From assembly GCF_020035535.1 (NCBI RefSeq), contig NZ_CP083350.1:816501-880500 (forward strand): a stretch of DNA of 64,000 nucleotides. The letters are read 5' to 3'. Source of the stretch: Ensifer adhaerens (GTDB lineage Bacteria; Pseudomonadota; Alphaproteobacteria; Rhizobiales; Rhizobiaceae). A model generated the notes under the pieces. The model worked only from the letters and a program-made list of their open reading frames with translations. It searched no databases and was not told where the DNA came from. Shown here piece after piece: positions 8,584-17,492 of the stretch. The position numbers and the translations under genes were made by a program. Position 1 is the stretch's first letter; each line of letters opens with the position of its first letter.

Positions 8584-10377
8584 ATGGATCGATTGATCCA
8601 CTCTTACCGCTGGGTCGATAGCCCGCTGGGCCCGATGGAGGACTGGCCGCCATGCCTGGCGGCTGCGGTCGACATCATGTTGCCGGCGCAAGCGCAGATC
8701 GTGATGTTCTGGGGCGAGGAGTTCGTCGCCCTCTATAATGACGCCTATGCGCCCACCATCGGAGACAAGCACCCGGGGGCGCTGGGGCGGCCGGCCCGCG
8801 AAAACTGGGGAGAACTCTGGAGCGACCTCGAACCTTTGTTGCGGCGCGTGCTGGAGCGCGGCGAAACGGTGGTCGCGAAAGATCGTCCGTTCTACATCGA
8901 GCGTCACGGTTATCCCGAAACGGCCTATTTCGATATTTCGTATTCGCCCGTTCGCGACGAGGAACAGAAGGTGCGGGGCGTTTTCTGCATCGTCAACGAA
9001 ACGACGGAGCGCGTGAGGTTCGAAGCCGCGCTGCAGGCCAACGAGGAGCGGCTGCGCGCCATCTTCTCACAGTCGGCCGCCGGCATCGGCCAGATGGACC
9101 TGACTGGACGCTTCCTGCTGGTCAACAATCGCTTCTGCGAAATCGTCGGCTATAGCGAAGCCGAACTGCTGACGATGCGGATGCACGACATCACCTTTCC
9201 CGAAGACGTCGCCGAAAGCGCCCGCCGGTTCAAGACGATGGCGAGCACCGGCCAAAGCTACGAAATCGAGAAGCGCTATTTGCGCAAGGACGGCAGTCTC
9301 GTCTGGGTGACGAGTTCCGTCTCGGCGCTTCGCGACGAGCGCGGCAATTTTCGCGAGGCGGCGGCCGTCATCGTCGACATCACCGAGCGCAAGCGGGCCC
9401 AGGAGGTCGAGCGTCGCCTTGCGGCGATCATCGCGTCCTCCAACGACGCCATTCTCGGCATCGATCTCAGGATGAGGATCACGACGTGGAACGCCGGGGC
9501 CGAAAGGCTCTACGGCTATTCGGCCGAGGAAATGGTCGGCCGCTCCGTCATGACGCTCGTTCCCGAGGATCGCATCGACGAGGAGCCGGCCATCCTCAGG
9601 CAGGTCAACGCTGGCCTCAAGGTCGAGCCATACGAGACCAAACGGCTCCACAAGGATGGGCGAAGCGTCGATGTCCTGCTCAGCGTCTCGCCGATCTACG
9701 ACGCCTATGGCAGCATCGTCGGCGCCTCGAAACTGGCCCACGACATAACCGTGCGGAAGGAGGCGGAGCGCCTTCAGACCGTCCTGGTCGGCGAACTGAA
9801 CCACCGCGTCAAGAATGTGTTTGCGACCGTGCTGGCCATTGCCCGGCAGACGCTCGGTCGCAGCGATGCGACCGACGCCGGAGAGGTGCAGGCCTTCGAA
9901 GCGCGGTTGGTTTCGATGGCGCGGGCTCACGACCTTCTAACCCACGGAAACTGGGAACGGGCGGAGCTGCAGGCGATCATCAACCAGGCGATCTCCCCCT
10001 ACTCGCAGGAGCGGTTTGTCGTCTCCGGTCCGCAGATTCAGGTACCGCCGCGGATGGTGGTGTCGCTGTCCCTGGCGCTGCACGAGCTCGCCACAAATGC
10101 CGCCAAATACGGCGCCCTTTCGACGGGGGACGGGCAGGTCTCGATCATGTGGTCGCTGCAGGCGGGTACGCCGACCCGGCTGACGCTGCGTTGGCAGGAA
10201 TCCGGCGGGCCGCGGGTAGAGCAGCCATCGCGCAAGGGGTTCGGTTCGCGCCTGATTCAAACCCTGTTGGCGGCCGAACTGAATGGCCAGGTCGAGATCA
10301 GCTACCACCCCGCAGGCCTGGTGTGCTCGGTCGATGCAGCCCTAAAAGGCGGGTGGGACGAACCCACCGCACCCTGA
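8584..10377 (+). CDS. PAS-containing HWE-family sensor histidine kinase
   Basis: 597 residues, cytoplasmic, with no membrane segment. Three PAS-like modules come first: a divergent one (~1-140, ending VRGVFCIVNETTERVRF), PAS 2 (~145-275, GIGQMDLTGRFLLVNNRFCEIVGYS) and PAS 3 (~280-395, ILGIDLRMRITTWNAGAERLYGYS). The kinase core carries the HWE signature: His407 in GELNHRVKNVFA, Asn505 in LHELATNAAKYG, and the W-x-E pair Trp537/Glu539 in LRWQESGGPR. HWE kinases are abundant in rhizobia and often work in light, redox or general stress signalling. No response regulator adjoins, so it is an orphan. AGGAGAA immediately precedes the ATG, which is a tight spacing. Family certain, signal unknown. Confidence 0.93.
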   Translation: MDRLIHSYRWVDSPLGPMEDWPPCLAAAVDIMLPAQAQIVMFWGEEFVALYNDAYAPTIGDKHPGALGRPARENWGELWSDLEPLLRRVLERGETVVAKDRPFYIERHGYPETAYFDISYSPVRDEEQKVRGVFCIVNETTERVRFEAALQANEERLRAIFSQSAAGIGQMDLTGRFLLVNNRFCEIVGYSEAELLTMRMHDITFPEDVAESARRFKTMASTGQSYEIEKRYLRKDGSLVWVTSSVSALRDERGNFREAAAVIVDITERKRAQEVERRLAAIIASSNDAILGIDLRMRITTWNAGAERLYGYSAEEMVGRSVMTLVPEDRIDEEPAILRQVNAGLKVEPYETKRLHKDGRSVDVLLSVSPIYDAYGSIVGASKLAHDITVRKEAERLQTVLVGELNHRVKNVFATVLAIARQTLGRSDATDAGEVQAFEARLVSMARAHDLLTHGNWERAELQAIINQAISPYSQERFVVSGPQIQVPPRMVVSLSLALHELATNAAKYGALSTGDGQVSIMWSLQAGTPTRLTLRWQESGGPRVEQPSRKGFGSRLIQTLLAAELNGQVEISYHPAGLVCSVDAALKGGWDEPTAP

Positions 10378-10418
10378 ATGCGCATTCGCAGCCATCGAGC
10401 ATCACGCAAGGTCGCGGC

Positions 10419-10958
10419 TTACGCCTTGCCGGAGAGCACAAGCACGCGATCCAAGGCCGCGGCAAAGCCCTTGAGCGACACCGAGAATGCCACGTCCTTT
10501 TCCGTATCGCTCGCAAAGGCGCCGATCTTCAGCGCCGTTCCGCTGCGCAGCAGTGCGACCGTCCCTTCGGTAAACGTCAACGAAACGATGCAGCCGATGG
10601 GCAGGCAGGTGCGGAAGGGAGTCGGCTTGCCGCCGGTCGCGTCATCGACACCGAGGGTGACGCCCTTTTCGAGATAGAGGCCAAAGGGAAGCGCGAGGCT
10701 CCCCGCCAGACCGGCGTTTTCCGCCGGCCGAAGCTCGAGCGTCAGCACGTGCTGGCCGCTCTTGTGAAACTGTCGCTGCGACAGGATGCAATGCTTCTTG
10801 CCCTCCACCTCGGCGCAGGCGACGCTCCAGTCCTCGTAGGTTTCGGAAAGCTCGGACGGCGCGGCAGCCTTGCCGGCCGCCGCGTCCTCTCCGTAAAGCG
10901 TGCTGATGGCGACGAATGTCGCCATCAGCACTGTCGATAGCCAGACGAGCCGGCGCAT
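10419..10958 (-). CDS. Invasion-associated locus B (IalB) family protein
   Basis: 179 residues. A hydrophobic N-terminal segment (LVWLSTVLMATFVAIS) indicates export. The mature part shows IalB features: YEDWSVACAEVEGKKHCILSQRQF, LPFGLYLEKGVTLGVDD, FRTCLPIGCIVSLTF and a late VAFSVSLKGFAAALD. Four cysteines fall in two pairs, likely disulfide-bonded in the periplasm. The name comes from a Bartonella invasion gene, but in soil bacteria the role is undefined. Its start codon overlaps the stop of the autotransporter gene as TGATG, so the two are translationally coupled. It is convergent with the HWE kinase, 41 bp away. Confidence 0.88.
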   Translation of the reverse strand: MRRLVWLSTVLMATFVAISTLYGEDAAAGKAAAPSELSETYEDWSVACAEVEGKKHCILSQRQFHKSGQHVLTLELRPAENAGLAGSLALPFGLYLEKGVTLGVDDATGGKPTPFRTCLPIGCIVSLTFTEGTVALLRSGTALKIGAFASDTEKDVAFSVSLKGFAAALDRVLVLSGKA

Positions 10959-13900
10959 CAGAAGCGCACATCAAGCTTGGCATCGACCGCGTTCTGCGTC
11001 GTGCCGGAGCCGAACTGCCCGGTATAGGTGATACCGAGGCTCGTATTGCCGGTCAGTGCGAAATCGATGCCGGCCTCGATGATCGCCGCATCTTCGGCAA
11101 TCGGCGTACCGGCCACCGAGAAGGCGCTGCCCGTACCGAATGCCATGGTCGAGAACGGCGTCGTGTCGCCAAAGGCGTGCTGCCAGCCGAGCATGCCGCG
11201 CATCTTCGCGTCTGTCGTACCGAGGCTGAGCGGAGCAGAAGCGCGCAAACCGAGCGTCGTGAAGGTCGTGTCGGTCGTGTTGCTCTTGCTCGAGAGTGCC
11301 GCCGCGGCACCGCGCTCGGTGAAGCCATCGGTGTGCAGGCTGACATAGGCGAGGTTTGCGAAGGGCTCGAGCGCCACGCTCGGCAGGTCGATGCGGTAAC
11401 CGACTTCGCCGAAAGCCTGGAAGGTGCCCGCGTCATAATCGGCCTTCAGTTGGTCGGAGAAACCGGGGAAGGCAACGCTGCGCGAGGTGTTGATCGAATG
11501 CCAGGTGTAGGCAAGGCCCGACCTGAGCGCGACATCGCCCCAATGGCCACCGCTATAGACACCCAGGTGGTAGTTGTCGCTGTCACCGCTTGAAGCACGG
11601 TTGTCGACATCGAAGTTGGTGCGGCTGTAGCCGGCCATGATGCCCACGAGCGCGTTATCCGAAACCGCGGCATCAAAGCCGGTGATGAAACCGCCGGTCG
11701 ACTGGTCGAGGCCGCCAGCATTGCCGTTGCCGTCCGTGTTGGTCCAGGAGCCGAACACCTGGCCCCAGCCGACCATCGCCGGCGGCGCGGCAGGAACGGC
11801 GTTGACGGCGGCGACGGCACCGGTGGTGATCTTGTCCTCCGGGCCGTAGCCAAGAACCGGAACACTCGCGGCCCCGACATCGCCGAAAGCGTCGCGAATG
11901 CGGTTGTTGGCGGCATTGCGCAACAGGCTGCTGTCATTGATCAACGCCGTCTGCGCCGAAGCATGGACCTCGCCGGACAGCTGGTCGAAGGCACGACGCG
12001 CAGCATCGCCATCGAGCAGGATAAGGGAGTTGTAGAGCGCGAGCGACGGACCATTCTGGCCAAGCGTATTGAGGGCGAGCGCCGTCCGCCGCTGATTGCC
12101 TGTCGAAGCCTCGCCTTCGAAGACGCCGGGCTCGGGTTCGCCGGGTTTCGGCTCACCGGGCTTGGGTTCACCGGGTTTGGGTTCGCCGGGCTTCGGCTCC
12201 CCGCCGGGATTCGTACCGCCGTTCTTGACCTTGATCTTCAGATCGAGCTGCTTTTCCTTCTGGTCGAGTGAGACTTCGAGGAAGGCAGACTTCGAGATCG
12301 CTTCGGCGAACTTGCCCTCAATCGCCCGGTCGGCGGTCAGGATCGTGTAGGTCTGGCCAGTCTTGTAGCTGGTGTTGGCGTCGAGGGCGGTGACCTGAAC
12401 ATTGGTACCGCTGCCGATCTTGGCGATGCCGGTGTTTTCGTTGGTGCCTATGCTCTTGACGACGATCCAGTCGGAGCGGCCGTCGCCGGCAATGTCAGCC
12501 TCGTAGATCGAACCGCCGGCCATATCCAGCCGGCCCATAATCGTCAGCGTGCCGGTCGAATTGTTGCCGGGGGAAATGATCGCATTCTTGTCGATAAACG
12601 TGTCGCCAACCGTGCCGGAGCCACCGAGCCTGCCGAAAGAGGTCGAGTTCGGATCGCGTATGCGGTTCATCTCGCCGAACACGTTCACCTCGTTGGTGTA
12701 GAAGCGATCACCCTGTACCCGTCCCGTCTCACCATCGACGATGAGCGTGCCACCGGTGACTTCGAACCGCGTTTCGCTGTAATCCAACGGGCCGTTATCC
12801 GGGTCGTTATCGATCGTGTCGAGGTTGCTTTTCAGGACCAGCTTGCCGCCGGCGACATTCACCTTGCCATAGAACTTCGACAGGTCACCGCCGACGATGG
12901 TCTCGCCCGAGAAGTTGGTGATCGTGCCCTTGCCGACCATCGCGTTGGCGAACTCATAGCCCGTGTTCGTATGGTTGAAATTGACGTAGCCTCTGCGCGG
13001 GCCGAAATCGATCTTGGCAGAAGAATTGACCGTGCCTGCCGCCTGTGCCTGTTGGGCGATGGGCTCGGCGATGTTGTTGAGATCGACCTTTCCGCCGATC
13101 GTCAGATTTCCCATGCCCTCATTGTTGATGCCGCCGACGCCCGAAAGCACGATGTCGCCACCAACCGAAAGCTTGGCGCCGTTGGCGATGGATAGATTGA
13201 CCCTGCCGCTGTCGCCGATCGTCAACGTATCGGCAACCTTGAGCTCGCTGCCCGCGCCATCGATGACGGCCTGGATGGTGTCCGTGCTTTCATTCTCCTC
13301 GAGCACCGCGGTATTGGTCGAAACGACAGCGCCCTTCTCGACGGTGAAGCTGTCGCCGATCGTGAGCTCGCCCGTGTTGACCCAACGCGAATTCTCGCCG
13401 GTCACCAGAACCGTGCCGTTTTCGAAGTAGGCCGTCTTGGAATTGACGAGGCCGCCATTCTCGATCCGGACCGTGGCGGTGTTGAGGGTCAGCGCACCGT
13501 CGGCGATACCCAGATAATCGGTGGTGAGCATGGAACCGGCACCGCGCACGACGAGCGTTCCATCGCCCTCCTGCAGGGAACCGACATAGGTTTCCTTGGC
13601 AGAGACCTTGCCGCCGTTTTCCACGATCAACGTGCCCTTGCCACCATAGATGCCGTTTTCGAACCCGCCGATGAAGAGCGCGCGATAGCCGTTGGGATTG
13701 GCATCGACGATGTCCCAGGACGAACCAGGACCGGAAACGACGACGGTGGCAACCGAGCCTCTGCCGTCCGCGATGTAACCGTGGGTGCTTTCAACCTTGG
13801 CACCGTTGTTGATCGTCAGCGTCGCGCCGGCCGGTCCTCCGCGAACCACCAGCTTGCCGTTCACCGTATGGTCGCTGGACCAGGTCGTATCATTGGGAAT

Positions 13901-14038
13901 GACCAGATCGACAGCCTTGGCCGGCGACGGCACAAACGGCACGGCGGCCAGAGCCAGAGAGAGCAGGCCGGCGCGACCGAGCGCCGTCGAACTCAGAAGG
14001 TTGATCCTCAAAACGTCCGCCTTCGCACAGGTATTCAA
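10958..14038 (-). CDS. Autotransporter adhesin (type Va), passenger plus C-terminal beta-barrel
   Basis: 1026 residues. A signal peptide (residues 1 to ~42, ending PSPAKA) is followed by a passenger of beta-helix type built of repeated NG/GA turn motifs (LTINNGAKVES, LIVENGGKVSAKETYVGS, VRIENGGLVNSKTAYF, DGALTLNTATV). A short linker of PGEPK repeats (~611-637) leads to an autotransporter barrel (~735-1026, GWGQVFGSWTNTDG to DAKLDVRF) ending in the aromatic residue used for outer-membrane insertion. No protease triad is evident, so a structural or adhesive passenger is more likely. It is divergent from the LytS/LytTR genes; the repeats between them suggest that system may control it. The downstream IalB-type gene overlaps its stop codon. 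Confidence 0.92.
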   Translation of the reverse strand: MNTCAKADVLRINLLSSTALGRAGLLSLALAAVPFVPSPAKAVDLVIPNDTTWSSDHTVNGKLVVRGGPAGATLTINNGAKVESTHGYIADGRGSVATVVVSGPGSSWDIVDANPNGYRALFIGGFENGIYGGKGTLIVENGGKVSAKETYVGSLQEGDGTLVVRGAGSMLTTDYLGIADGALTLNTATVRIENGGLVNSKTAYFENGTVLVTGENSRWVNTGELTIGDSFTVEKGAVVSTNTAVLEENESTDTIQAVIDGAGSELKVADTLTIGDSGRVNLSIANGAKLSVGGDIVLSGVGGINNEGMGNLTIGGKVDLNNIAEPIAQQAQAAGTVNSSAKIDFGPRRGYVNFNHTNTGYEFANAMVGKGTITNFSGETIVGGDLSKFYGKVNVAGGKLVLKSNLDTIDNDPDNGPLDYSETRFEVTGGTLIVDGETGRVQGDRFYTNEVNVFGEMNRIRDPNSTSFGRLGGSGTVGDTFIDKNAIISPGNNSTGTLTIMGRLDMAGGSIYEADIAGDGRSDWIVVKSIGTNENTGIAKIGSGTNVQVTALDANTSYKTGQTYTILTADRAIEGKFAEAISKSAFLEVSLDQKEKQLDLKIKVKNGGTNPGGEPKPGEPKPGEPKPGEPKPGEPEPGVFEGEASTGNQRRTALALNTLGQNGPSLALYNSLILLDGDAARRAFDQLSGEVHASAQTALINDSSLLRNAANNRIRDAFGDVGAASVPVLGYGPEDKITTGAVAAVNAVPAAPPAMVGWGQVFGSWTNTDGNGNAGGLDQSTGGFITGFDAAVSDNALVGIMAGYSRTNFDVDNRASSGDSDNYHLGVYSGGHWGDVALRSGLAYTWHSINTSRSVAFPGFSDQLKADYDAGTFQAFGEVGYRIDLPSVALEPFANLAYVSLHTDGFTERGAAAALSSKSNTTDTTFTTLGLRASAPLSLGTTDAKMRGMLGWQHAFGDTTPFSTMAFGTGSAFSVAGTPIAEDAAIIEAGIDFALTGNTSLGITYTGQFGSGTTQNAVDAKLDVRF
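12126..12207 (-). repeat. 15-bp tandem repeats encoding the PGEPK linker of the autotransporter
   Basis: About five imperfect 15-bp units encode Pro-Gly-Glu-Pro-Lys repeats between the passenger and the beta-barrel. The units differ at third codon positions, mainly C/T, so the array is not freshly expanded. Such arrays can change length in whole codons without breaking the frame. Confidence 0.85.
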
Positions 14039-14153
14039 TGTCTGCCCCTTTTCCTTTGCATCGATGGGCGCACCACCCCCAAGCGAATGGATTCGCTGGG
14101 AAAGCGCGGGTCATGGGCCGGCTATAGCAAGCTCGCGAAGAGGGAGAATTCGG

Positions 14154-14168
14154 CTTTCTGCAAACGGC
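14154..14168 (+). promoter_or_regulatory. Motif copy A (CTTTCTGCAAACGGC), possible LytTR site
   Basis: First of three exact copies of the 15-mer CTTTCTGCAAACGGC (starts 14154, 14194, 14554), all in the same orientation. A and B are exactly 40 bp apart, about four helical turns. This copy is about 115 bp upstream of the autotransporter start, on the side facing it. The reverse strand reads GCCGTTTGC, a partial match to the GTT-centred sites of LytTR regulators such as AlgR/VirR (family knowledge); the adjacent regulator is of the LytTR type. Confidence 0.45.
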
Positions 14169-14193
14169 AAATTGCAACGCTGAAGGGCTATGT

Positions 14194-14237
14194 CTTTCTG
14201 CAAACGGCTTGATTTCGCCGACGAGCGTCAATCGACA
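14194..14237 (+). repeat. 44-bp direct repeat, copy B, upstream of the LytS-type remnant
   Basis: Matches 14554-14597 at 41 of 44 positions, with a spacing of exactly 360 bp. It starts with the CTTTCTGCAAACGGC motif. It precedes the degraded kinase fragment just as the other copy precedes the intact kinase gene, so the pair marks an old tandem duplication of the kinase 5' region. Confidence 0.85.
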
Positions 14238-14267
14238 AGCGTGACACCTTGGCGGAGAAAACCTTGC

Positions 14268-14394
14268 ATGGCGCGAACGAATGGCACGGTTTCAGTGGAT
14301 GAAACGGCGTATGCCGCATGTGTTCGCCGGGCGACGCTTTCCTTCGGCCGGCACCGGGCTCAAGAACGTCGCCGACTGCATCAATGCATGTCTC
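14268..14394 (+). pseudogene. Internally deleted remnant of a LytS-type histidine kinase gene
   Basis: From ATG 14268 the translation starts MARTNGTVSVDETAYAACVR and continues RATLSFG, aligning with the intact kinase start MKPQDEPKSADEGAYVASVR and RATLWLG. The frame then shifts at about 14349, and the next bases encode AGTGLKNVADCINACL in another frame, matching the intact kinase near its C terminus (SGTGIGLKNVADRVEARF). About 300 internal codons are missing. The coding match is clearly weaker than the 93% match of the 44-bp upstream repeats. It cannot make a kinase. The sequence after 14394, up to the next repeat at 14554, resembles nothing I recognise. Confidence 0.8.
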
Positions 14395-14553
14395 CGGAAA
14401 TGGGCCCTTCACGTCCGGTGTGGTGGCTCCGTGCCGATGTCGCGCATCGACCACCATGCCCTTGCGGGTCCTATGACCTGAGCCTGGTTCGAAGCAGCAA
14501 CCGCGCATGCGAACCGACACTCGCATCCCGCGAACAGCACCGAAGCGCTGGGG

Positions 14554-14597
14554 CTTTCTGCAAACGGCTCGATTTCGCCGACGAACGGCAATCGACA
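14554..14597 (+). repeat. 44-bp direct repeat, copy C, upstream of the intact LytS-type gene
   Basis: Partner of 14194-14237 (three mismatches in 44). It contains the third CTTTCTGCAAACGGC motif (14554-14568) and ends 29 bp before the kinase ATG, so it probably overlaps the promoter or 5' leader of the kinase-regulator operon. Its position fits autoregulation by the LytTR regulator, which is inference. Confidence 0.85.
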
Positions 14598-14626
14598 TCG
14601 GCGCCCGCTTGAACCATAAAAATGGC

Positions 14627-15721
14627 ATGAAACCACAGGATGAACCGAAATCAGCGGACGAAGGCGCCTATGTCGCCAGCGTCCGGCGCGCGACGCTCTG
14701 GCTCGGCTTCCTCTACTGGTTCGTCGAATTCCTCATCAGCAGCATCCTGTGGGGCATACTCGGGATCGATCCGATCATGTCGGCGCCGGGCAAACTGCTG
14801 CTGATGATCTGCGGCATGACCCTTTCCTATGGCATCGCCGCGGCGATGTTCAGCGTCCGATATCAGCACATCGCCATCAAGATCGTCGTCGGCTTTGCGA
14901 CCTCCCTCGTGGCCGCCTTTGCCAATACCGGCGTCGACTTCATGCTCTATCTTCTCATCCTGCGCCCCGATCCGATCACGGTCGACTGGACCAGCATTGG
15001 GTATACGCTCGTCTACAGCATGGCGACGTTCGTGGGGTGGTCGTTCTTCTTCGTCGCACTGCTCTACAGTTTCGAGCTGCGCGAACGCGAGCGCCGCCTG
15101 GCGATCACGCGCGAAGAGGCACTCGCCGCGCAAATGCGGGCGCTGCGCTACCAGGTCAATCCGCATTTCCTGTTCAACACGCTGAACTCCATCACCGGAC
15201 TGATCGAGGAAGGGCAGACCGTTGCTGCGACACGCATGGTGATGTCGCTTTCCAACTTTCTGCGCACGACGCTCGAACTCGATCCGTTGCACGACGTGAG
15301 GCTTGCGGATGAACTCGCCCTGCAAGCCGGCTACCTTCACATCGAAGGCGAGCGCTACTCCGACCGGATGAAGCTCAGGATGGACATTGCCAGCGGCCTG
15401 GAAGAGGCGCTGGTGCCGAGCCTGATCCTGCAGCCGCTCATCGAAAACGCCGTCAAGCATGGCGTCGGCCGTTCGCCCGAACAGGTCGAGATCGTCATCA
15501 GCGCGGCCAAAGTCGGCCACGCCATCGAAATCACCGTCGAGAACGATATCGCCGCAGAGGCCGATGCGGTGCGGCGCCAGACCTCCGGCACCGGGATCGG
15601 CCTCAAGAATGTCGCAGATCGCGTCGAGGCACGCTTTCCCGGGGTCGGCGCCTGTGTATCCGGGCTCGTAACGCCGAGGCGTTTCAGAGCAGCGATCACA
15701 ATGCCGCTGAGGCTTGCATGA
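14627..15721 (+). CDS. LytS/AlgZ-type sensor histidine kinase (His_kinase family)
   Basis: 364 residues from ATG 14627. An upstream ATG at 14507 is rejected because that stretch runs through the repeat and encodes no recognisable domain. Four hydrophobic segments (~25-47, 52-75, 82-108, 120-145) form the sensor region. The kinase part has the LytS hallmark around His180 (YQVNPHFLFNTLNSITGLIE), then LSNFLRTTLE, and an ATPase domain with LILQPLIENAVKHG and SGTGIGLKNVADR. It phosphorylates a LytTR response regulator, whose gene overlaps the kinase stop by ATGA. Transcription is divergent from the autotransporter. The signal is unknown. Confidence 0.92.
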   Translation: MKPQDEPKSADEGAYVASVRRATLWLGFLYWFVEFLISSILWGILGIDPIMSAPGKLLLMICGMTLSYGIAAAMFSVRYQHIAIKIVVGFATSLVAAFANTGVDFMLYLLILRPDPITVDWTSIGYTLVYSMATFVGWSFFFVALLYSFELRERERRLAITREEALAAQMRALRYQVNPHFLFNTLNSITGLIEEGQTVAATRMVMSLSNFLRTTLELDPLHDVRLADELALQAGYLHIEGERYSDRMKLRMDIASGLEEALVPSLILQPLIENAVKHGVGRSPEQVEIVISAAKVGHAIEITVENDIAAEADAVRRQTSGTGIGLKNVADRVEARFPGVGACVSGLVTPRRFRAAITMPLRLA

Positions 15722-16521
15722 ACGAAATCCAGACAATTCCTCTCTCGGTCCTCATCATCGACGATGAACCGCTCGCCAGGCGACGCTTGCTGCGGTTGCT
15801 CGGCGCATTGCCAGGTGTCGAAGTGCTGGGAACGGCCGGAAACGTCCAGCAAGCCTGCAGCCTGATCGCCGAACTGCAGCCGGATGTCATCCTGCTCGAT
15901 ATCCAGATGCCCGGCGGCACCGGCTTCGACATCCTGGAGCAGGTGGGCAGCAACGCGCCTGCGGTCGTCTTCGTGACCGCCTTCGATCACTATGCGCTTC
16001 GCGCCTTCGAGGCCGCCGCCGTCGACTATGTCACCAAGCCGATCGAAGCCAGCCGCCTGCGCACCGCGATCGAGCGGGCGCGTGTGACGATCGCGGCCCG
16101 CACCAGCACCGAACGCGTGTTGGAGCTCAACGAAACCGTGCAGGCTTTGCGACAGGCGCTGCGCAAACACGAAACCCAATCGGCCGATCTGTGGATCAAA
16201 TCCCGCGGCGAATTCGTTCGCATTGCGCTCGAGCGGGTCGTGCGTTTCCAGGCGGAGCGCGACTATGTCCGCATTCACATCGAGGGCCGGTCCTATCTGC
16301 ATCACGAAAGCCTGGCTTCGCTCGAACGCCGCCTCGACCCGGCGGCGTTTCTAAGGCTTCACCGCAGCTCTATCGTGCGACGTGACTGTATCGTCGGGTT
16401 GAAGCAGGCCCCCTTCGCAGCCCTCATCGCCCTCCTCTCCGACGGCAGCGAAATTCGCGTCGGACGAACCTATGCGCGCCATGTCCGACCAACCGCTGGC
16501 GAGCGTCCGCAAGGGGATTGA
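15718..16521 (+). CDS. LytTR-family response regulator
   Basis: 267 residues. The receiver domain occupies ~10-125 with the acidic pair Asp15/Asp16, phosphoacceptor Asp61 (DVILLDIQMPGG), Thr in VFVTAFDHYA and Lys in DYVTKPIEA. A helical linker (ERVLELNETVQALRQALRKH) leads to a LytTR DNA-binding domain (~160-255: LWIKSRGEFVRIALERVVRFQAERDYVRIH, RLHRSSIVRRDCI, SDGSEIRVGRTY). LytTR proteins bind direct repeats, and the repeated CTTTCTGCAAACGGC motif upstream is a natural candidate. Its start overlaps the kinase stop codon, so the two proteins are made together. Confidence 0.94.
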   Translation: MNEIQTIPLSVLIIDDEPLARRRLLRLLGALPGVEVLGTAGNVQQACSLIAELQPDVILLDIQMPGGTGFDILEQVGSNAPAVVFVTAFDHYALRAFEAAAVDYVTKPIEASRLRTAIERARVTIAARTSTERVLELNETVQALRQALRKHETQSADLWIKSRGEFVRIALERVVRFQAERDYVRIHIEGRSYLHHESLASLERRLDPAAFLRLHRSSIVRRDCIVGLKQAPFAALIALLSDGSEIRVGRTYARHVRPTAGERPQGD

Positions 16522-16574
16522 GTAAGGCGCGGAACCGGCGGCTGACGTGTGTGACGCAAAGAGCGTAGCGCGCT

Positions 16575-17468
16575 TCAGCGCAGGACCCCGCGCAGCCGCG
16601 GCACCGCAAAATCCACGAAGGCCCTGAGCTTCATCGGCACCAGACCCTGCGGCAGATAAACCAGCTGCACCGGCAGCGGCGGGTGCTCGAACACCTCCAG
16701 CAACGGAACGAGCAACCCTTCAGAAACCGGACGCGCCACCTGATAGGAAAGCACCCGTGTCAGGCCGAGGCCGGCGATGGCGGCATCGACTGCCGATTCC
16801 GCCGTGTTGACGATCAGCCGCGACCGGATCGGCGCCGCCAGTTCGCGCCCATCGTCGAGGAAGCGCCAGACATGGGCGGCCGTGACGTTTTCGAAGGTGA
16901 TGCAGTCGTGCTCGGCGAGTTCGCTCGGATGGCCGGGCGCGCCGTGCTGCGCGACATAGCCGGGGCTTGCATAGACCACGCGGCGGACCGAGCCGAGCTT
17001 GGTCGCCACCAGATTGCTGTCGGGAAGGTTGCCGATCCGAAGTGCCACGTCGATATGGTCGTCAACGAGATTGGCAAAACGGTCGCCCAGCGCCAGCCGC
17101 ATGTCGACCTGGGGATGGGCCTTCAGGAAGTCCACGACGACGGGAAGGACGTGCAGGCGGCCGAAGACAATCGGGGCGGAGATGGTCAGATCGCCCTTCA
17201 CGGCACTATATTCGCCGGCAGCCACCCTTTCCGCCTCCTCGACCCGCGCCAGGATTTCCTTTGCGGCCTCGACATAGGCGCGGCCGGCTTCGGTCAAAAG
17301 GATCTTGCGGTTCGTGCGGGTGATCAGCTGGGCGCCCAGATGCGCCTCGAGCTCCGAGACCTTCCGGCTGACCGTGGCAAGCGGCATCTTGAGCTGTCGC
17401 GATGCCGCCGACAGGCTGCCGCCGTCGATGACAGCAAGCAGAACCCCCATGGCGTCGAGACGATCCAT
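16575..17468 (-). CDS. LysR-family transcriptional regulator
   Basis: 297 residues from ATG 17468, which has GGAAGGA just upstream; an ATG four codons earlier (17480) would place that signal inside the gene. The N-terminal helix-turn-helix is clear ([55 protein letters not shown]). The effector domain (~90-290) has the common [21 protein letters not shown] and [20 protein letters not shown]. It is divergent from a glutathione S-transferase gene and the oxidoreductase fusion behind it, separated by 146 bp that include an inverted repeat, so it probably regulates those genes. Electrophile or oxidant sensing would fit but is inference. Confidence 0.93.
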   Translation of the reverse strand: MDRLDAMGVLLAVIDGGSLSAASRQLKMPLATVSRKVSELEAHLGAQLITRTNRKILLTEAGRAYVEAAKEILARVEEAERVAAGEYSAVKGDLTISAPIVFGRLHVLPVVVDFLKAHPQVDMRLALGDRFANLVDDHIDVALRIGNLPDSNLVATKLGSVRRVVYASPGYVAQHGAPGHPSELAEHDCITFENVTAAHVWRFLDDGRELAAPIRSRLIVNTAESAVDAAIAGLGLTRVLSYQVARPVSEGLLVPLLEVFEHPPLPVQLVYLPQGLVPMKLRAFVDFAVPRLRGVLR

Positions 17469-17492
17469 GCTTCCTTCCAAAAAACGGGAATC

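Noticed and set aside
12126..12207. CRISPR-like or satellite repeat
   Set aside because: The 15-bp units are in frame inside the autotransporter gene and encode PGEPK; there are no spacers and no cas genes.
14507..14626. Extension of the LytS-type kinase to an upstream ATG at 14507
   Set aside because: The added 40 residues run through the 44-bp repeat and have no hydrophobic or family features; the equivalent ATG of the remnant copy aligns with 14627.
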